From positions 311,212,092 through 311,276,091 of the forward strand of contig OY282558.1 in the NCBI GenBank assembly GCA_958295665.1: a stretch of 64,000 bases of DNA, read 5' to 3'. Below the pieces are notes generated by a model. That model ran no database searches. It had not been told where the DNA came from and saw only the letters and a program-made list of their open reading frames with translations. The translations under genes and the position numbers were made by a program. Numbering within the stretch: position 1 is the first letter of the stretch; the number at the start of each line of letters is the position of its first letter. This DNA comes from Tipula vernalis. Lineage: Eukaryota; Arthropoda; Insecta; Diptera; Tipulidae. Positions 58,501-64,000 of this stretch are shown piece by piece.

Positions 58501-61500
58501 TGTTGCATGCCAATGTGGTTTAAACATATATTACAATAAAATTTAAATTATGTTTACGTATATTATATGTTATACATGTGTTTAGTAGAAAACCGGGTAT
58601 GTTTTTGACCCATATGATTACAATAAATTGTTGTATTGATAACACAAAATATTTTTCTTTTTTTATCAACAGGTCATTTACTAATGAGTGATTAATAATT
58701 ATTTACAATTTAATTAAGTATGCAAAAAATGCGCGCCCAATGTTTGAAGTTTTTTAAATTTTTCGAGTGCTAGTGTATGTGTTTATGTTGATTAATCTTC
58801 ATTTAAATGTATAGTAATCTTTAAAAACCGGTTGTGTAGCTATATATAAATAAAAGTGAAAATGATGGCTCATCCGCTTCAATATACCACTATGTAATGG
58901 ATGATTTCGTTTTAAGATTGTAAGGTAAGATATTTTATGCAAATTTATTTATTTTTTTCGATCGATATCAAAATATTATATTATTGAATGATTTGAATAA
59001 TAATTTTTTAGTTGTGTTTCGAATATTAAATTTACTCAATTTTATGTTTATTTAAATGGTTTGATACTGAGCCCGCAAGATTGGGGCCAATAACCTCTAC
59101 ATTTATAGAAGTTATAACATCCAGCTGTAAACAAATTCTAAACCATTTTGCAACTGTGCTTAAAAAAATATCCATAAATCGAGGGGATGCGTCATCACTA
59201 TACACCGACATTTCTAAATGCGCTGGCTAGTTAATCAAAAATTATTAACATGTTGTACTCCTCTTTTCAAAATTTATGATTCATTTTTTTTTCGAAATAA
59301 TATTTGATATAAATTTCCATTACTGATTTGCTAGGGTCACACACAATATATACGAGTATCGCATATACAAATGAAACGAACTAAAAATTTCAATTAACCC
59401 AAAGAAGCGCAACAACCATACTACAAAAACCCAAAAAAATATTTAACAAGGGTTGATTGAAAAATTACTTTTTGTATTTTGTGTAATACGATATTTTTTG
59501 ATGCAGCACAAATCAAATATGGCGGTATGAAAAATGAAAATTGAGGGTGATACAATGTTAAATAAATTTCATATAATGTTAAACATCGCACAATAAGAAA
59601 AGAAAATATTAACCTGTTCTTAAACTTTTTTTTTTGGTATTTTTTTTTTTTTGTCTTCCTTAAATTATTATGCGGATATGCCACAAAAAAAAGCAAAAAA
59701 AAAAAAACGAAAGAGGGTTGACAGTTTGTAAAACAAATTATAAAGATTAAATAAAAAAAAATGGTTCATGAAACGGGTGGGCGATGTCTCAAAAAAAAAG
59801 AAGATGATACTTTTACTGCATACGATGAGTGTAGAACGGAAAATCTTAATTAAGTTTACAAAAATAAAAAATGAAATAAAATAAAATTTAAATTAGGGTG
59901 TCATCGTATCTCCGCATCATCATAAATGTGTAAATGTGAAAATTGTTTTACATGAAAATTTAATTTTCATGAGCACAAAATTTCTAACATATTTAATATT
60001 TGCTATACATTTATATGCTCATACGAAGGTACATGTGTACAAACATAATAATGCTCTCGTGTTAAAATTTCAATTTAGGTTATTATGCTAATTTTCCTTG
60101 TTGCTCGAACAAAATACAAAAAAAAAAAATTTTTTTATAATAAAAATGTCAAGAATTTTTGAACGGCCTGGGAATAATATTTTTTTGTGGTTTTCGTTTC
60201 GCTAATTTTCTTTATTTTTACGTACTTCTATATATATATTGTTATATGTACATTTATGACGTTTTGTTGTAATTTTTGAACAAACAAAATTTACATAATT
60301 TTTAGTTTTCTTCAGATTTGTTTTACTTCTGTTTGTTTTGGCTGTATATGTAGTGTTAAGGGAATTTTGAATGAATTTATTTAGAATCAGAACATTTTTT
60401 GATATATGACCTGCACGTTGAACCCTATTTTTAGTGAGACTAAATAAAAGTTTCTCTAGCATTTTTTGCTGCATTATTTTGATGTTAATATACGTATCTT
60501 TAGTATAGCTTGCTTTCTGTGACCGTTCGTTCCGAGATTTATTGAAGCATCGTTTTCAATTTTTATTATAGGCGTAAAAATCATTGATCATAAAAAAATA
60601 AAACATAATCATTATTCAGGTAAGAATACGGAAGTCGGTTTATTTGAATGATTTTTTTTTTTAAAGAAAACAATAAAATTGAAAATTAATTTTGGTGGTA
60701 AGATAAATCAATAATATTTTGCTTAGAAAATTGTGAACATTGTATATACTGAAGATTGTTGGCTTTTTGCTTGCGTCGTTTTCTCAAGGTTCTTTTATAC
60801 ATTTTTCTGTTTATTACGTGTTTCTGTTTGATGGCATTTATTTTATCAGTTAATGATATTTTCTTGAAAATGTAAAATGCAAGACCTTTCTAGCAGGAAA
60901 TAGGTGGCACCTGATATACTAAATTTGACAAAAATGGGGGCATTGTGTTATGCCATTTTTTCAAAGCAAGCATTTTTTCCTTGCCAGATAAGGAAGGTGT
61001 ACGTGAATCAATATACACAAATGTTTTTTTTCGGCTTAGTATTTTGATGAATAACCTCCCACTAAGCAAATTATCCTGCTAGGCAATTTCTCAGAATATT
61101 GGTTTCAAGGTGTATTGCAACTGATCGCACTGCAAAAAATTCAAAGTTCTAAATCTGTATATCAATGACTGCGGGAATTCTAACAGAAATATTATTATTT
61201 AAATAATCGTTAAACCATGATCAACAATTGTTGGCTAATAATAGTTTCGAGAGTATATACTTATTTTGCCCGAAATCTGACCATCTTATAGGCTTCAAAA
61301 AATTCTAACTTTCTTAAATTTTTGTAAAAGTGACCTATATCTGACATTTTAACCAGATAAAATTTTATTGATAAAATAATGTAAGAGAGCTACAATTTAA
61401 AACACTTTGAGTGTATCTGGCGAATTCCACCAGCTATGCAATTAACATAATTTACATATTTATATTGACCTATCTGTTAGAATGTTTATTGGCGAACAAT

Positions 61501-62639
61501 GAATATAAACAAACATAAATACATTTCATTAGGGAAGATGCTTTATGAAAAAGTAAGCTTTCTATCTAGGGTATTTGATTGAGTTTAATTTGATTTGCAA
61601 ATATACTCTTTTTAAAGAATAACAATTTTTCACATTTCCTTTCTTTTAAACGTTTCATTTTTTTAAGCCTGTTTTTGTTGTGATTTGCAGAATAAGAAAA
61701 CTTTGAATACATATTTAACGTTTGCTATGTAATTTAATTTAGACTGACATTCTGCAAAAAAAAAAAAAAAAAATAACCATATCTCATCAATTAAAAAACT
61801 CACAACTTCCACACGCGAAAACAAATGAATTTCTACGTTTGAAGCAGTCACGTCTTATAATTACAGCGAAAGGTTTACCCAATATTATTTCCGAGGTATA
61901 ATTTTCATCCTAACGCTAGTTTGAAATCATAAGCAATACAGTAATTGGTTCTACAAAATGCTTTAATAGAAATTTTATTAATTGGGTAAGATATTTTAAG
62001 AAAAAATTGTTTTCTGCTGCGACGCTTTTACATATATTAGAGATGCAATAATATTTCGTAATTTGTTATAATTGTGCAAGATTTATACTACTTTATGTGG
62101 TGGTTTAGGAAATCAATGGAATCTTCAACCATTCTTTTAAAAATCATATTTTGGGATATTGAGTATAGCTCGACATAATGGCTTCCAGTTTGCTTCTAAA
62201 TATTCTTATATTATATTGTTTGCTGGTAAAGATAACTTTGAAAAACTGTCTCGAATTGCAAATGATGATAAGAAAGAAAATTCATAAAGAAGTTTTGCAA
62301 ATTCGATGTGACCACAAGATTATAGGCTTCGGGCCAGCGAGTTAGTAAAAGCGTATATCCATTAGATACGTGAGTTTCGAAAGCGGCAATTTCATGATCT
62401 GATATGCAAGAAAGCGTCAATATGTTGAATATCGGTAGTAAATTTATTTATTTAAATCCAATAACCAAAATACAGAAACATTAAAGCTCTTTAGATATGA
62501 GATTTACCAGTGGTAGGCATTTCTCATTAGCAAAATAGATATAAAGCGACAAATAATCAAATTTGTACACATTAAACAATACGCCCAAAAATAAAATCAA
62601 TCGTAGCGAACTGGAAGAGCCACAATTTCAAAGATTACA
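55590..62639. other. Long AT-rich non-coding stretch
   Basis: About 7 kb without any coding motif that I can recognise. Poly-T and poly-A runs of 10-20 bases are frequent (for example 56939-56958, 58120-58148, 59630-59652 and 61757-61773), with GTGTGTG-, TATATATG- and TTGTTGTTG-type microsatellites. All open frames (for example 56825-57106 and 57694-58002) are low-complexity Phe-rich translations of T-runs. The texture resembles fly introns or long 3' UTRs, so this may be the non-coding part of a host gene whose exons lie outside the window. Confidence 0.45.
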
Positions 62640-63190
62640 AAAAATTAAATTTTGTATTCAAGCAACGTATATCATTGGGAACCATACGAAAATGCATTGC
62701 ATTGTTTCACAAACTGTCCTTTAACAACTCCTGCAACGATTTCCACACCTCTTAAAGTACATATTCATGATCTTGTAAACATAAAGGTATTCAAGTGGTA
62801 AATTATTACTCATTTTAAATAAAGGCCATGAAAGTCTAAGTTTGAACCAAGCATCAATCTAAGTATGAACTTTTGAGCAATAGTTAAAGGCCGGACTGTC
62901 TCATAGTACGTACCGCCCCAACAGCAAATACCATAGCTCACTCTGGTCTCAATTAAGGCATGATAAATAATTTTTAGAACCGAAAGCAAACAGTTAGAAC
63001 TCAAAAGATACAAACAGACATTTCTAGTTCAAAACTCGAAACGGCTGTCTATATTTAACCCCAAATATTTAATGGTAATCACATATTGAATTGTCACACA
63101 ATTTGTAATGAAATTATAGCGGCCATGATAAATTTGGTCTCTATTGAAAGAACGCAACCTTTTCAAATTAAGCGCTTGCGTTCAATAGGA
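62640..63190 (-). pseudogene. LINE RT C-terminal fragment
   Basis: Antisense. From 63190 the text reads LKRLRSFNRDQIYHG…NFITNCVTIQ, then VITIKYLGLNIDSRFEF (the YLGLxID block, near 63080-63030), then LKIIYHALIETRVSYGICCW (62965-62905), the conserved SRxSYGIxCWGG block after the palm, and LTIAQKFILRLMLGSN. Below about 62810 the match fades (NTFMFTRS, like the LKxLYVFKV tail). Only the part after the RT active site survives. One stop between EF and the next block. Resembles CR1/jockey-type elements. It meets a gypsy fragment at its upstream end. Confidence 0.8.
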
Positions 63191-63892
63191 TGAGATTGAT
63201 GGAGATATTATAGATGTGAGGTATTGCGTAACGGTCAGCAACTGTTACAGTGTTTAATCTGCGATAGTCCCCTCAAGATTTCCATCTTTCTTTAATACAA
63301 TGTGTACCAGAGAAGATGATGTTTGACAAATTCCTAATTCCGTTATATGCTGAAATTCTGTGAACGCTGCTTCGTGGCGTACTGATTCGCCAAACTGGTA
63401 GTTAACTTTGCGTGGCAATATAATACAATGCTTGACGGGTAAACTACAGTTAGGTGGCCCTATAAGTAAAAGAAATTGCTTCAACCGATCACCGTATCCG
63501 TCATTGACTGGAAAATGAATCGGCTTAGTTTTAAGCAGTGCCGTTGTAGCGTTTATTGTCAGTTGCATTGCTGGATCAATAAGCCGACATGGTTTCTCAA
63601 ATCGGCTAGTAACCCAAATTTTCGTAAAAACGGCACGGATTGTTGGGCGATTCACTTCTGCTATGATGAAAGCGTGCCTTAATTGACGTCGAAGTTAAAT
63701 ATTCACCTGTAGGAGTTTTGTTCCATAGATGCGAAAAAAGGCGCCATTAGCTGCCGCGTGTATTAAACTAGAATTTTTACTTTTGCCCTTGTATTCTCTT
63801 GTCGACCAAGAATGCTGTTCGATTGTTTGCCATGTTTTGTAGTATTGGTGATTCACAGCGATGTGACCATCATTTCTATCAAGTTCGTGCAA
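63191..63892 (-). pseudogene. Ty3/gypsy protease-RT fragment (Osvaldo-like)
   Basis: Antisense pol remnant that may continue past the window end. From 63790: SSLIHAAANGAFFRIYGTKL (protease flap region), then after one stop LRRQLRHAFIIAEVNRPTIR (usually FxWxFxIADVxxPIIGADFL), CRLIDPAMQLTI (linker), and around 63450-63250 GPPNCSLPVKHCIILP, EFQHITELGICQTSSS and HIVLKKDGNLEG (first RT blocks; usually SPLHLVPKKDGxWRPCGDYR). After a shift, RLNTVTVADRYAIPHI (63250-63200) ends the match. The upstream piece (63892-63800, MHELDRNDGH…) is less certain. A different gypsy lineage from the other two in this window. Confidence 0.83.
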
Positions 63893-64000
63893 TTTCCGAA
63901 ATCTCGTGTTTTGATGTAATTGTTTGCATTTTGGCTACATGTGCGATGGTACCAACAAACGCTTTTTTATTGCTTTTGGGTTGTTACGAGATCCGTCCGA

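Noticed and set aside
1..64000. CRISPR array, bacterial operons, rRNA or tRNA genes
   Set aside because: No regularly spaced identical repeats, no ribosome-binding-site-driven gene runs, and no tRNA B-box-like cloverleaf noticed by eye; a tRNAscan run would be decisive for tRNAs.

Overview
This is eukaryotic DNA, very AT-rich, with long poly-A and poly-T runs, no operons and no intact long open reading frames. The transposon families (Tc1, PIF/Harbinger, pogo, gypsy with a 17.6/297-like RT, jockey- and R1/I-like LINEs, abundant Helitrons) point to an insect. The gypsy type and the non-coding style (frequent tatatgtacatacat-like strings) suggest a dipteran. That placement is an inference; no host gene fixes the species. 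I found no convincing host protein gene, tRNA, rRNA or CRISPR array. Almost every recognisable coding stretch is a decayed or nested mobile element.

Layout. 1-2.9 kb: LINE RT/RNase H remnant abutting an antisense Helitron helicase fragment, then a LINE 5' end/gag remnant. 3.7-5.0 kb: a nearly whole Tc1 element with clean terminal repeats and TA target sites. 5.7-6.0 kb: N-terminal fragment of another Tc1/mariner-like transposase. 6.66-9.34 kb: a giant, internally repetitive palindrome (foldback element), abutting an antisense gypsy RT fragment (9.5-10.0 kb). 11.9-19.0 kb: Helitron A, a degenerate Rep-helicase split by a 2.8-kb terminal-inverted-repeat element that carries its own zinc-rich transposase-like pseudogene. 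19.0-24.3 kb: a hairpin-rich stretch with a MITE-like repeat, a decayed PIF/Harbinger gene pair and three large inverted repeats, one a perfect 80-bp hairpin flanked by a 12-bp duplication. 24.3-36.0 kb: two diverged copies of one segment about 10.8 kb apart, two degenerate tandem arrays, a jockey-like LINE and a fragment of an unassigned element protein. 36-39.4 kb: non-coding, with one small inverted-repeat element. 39.8-44.5 kb: internally deleted gypsy, a GC-rich hexamer tract, a TTAGG-like tract, an R1/I-like LINE, a pogo-like fragment and a LINE fragment. 46.7-49.5 kb: a decayed gene of an unassigned transposase-like family. 50.2-50.9 kb: a satellite array. 51.5-55.6 kb: Helitron B, the best preserved large element, with plausible 5' and 3' ends. 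55.6-62.6 kb: AT-rich non-coding DNA. 62.6-64.0 kb: LINE and gypsy fragments, antisense.

The genes do not form a pathway; the region reads as a transposon graveyard with nested insertions. The most unusual structures are the 2.5-kb palindrome of roughly 145-bp units that share a TTTCCC-NN-GGGAAA dyad, the perfect hairpin with a target-site duplication, the transposase-like gene nested in Helitron A, and the long/short satellite array.
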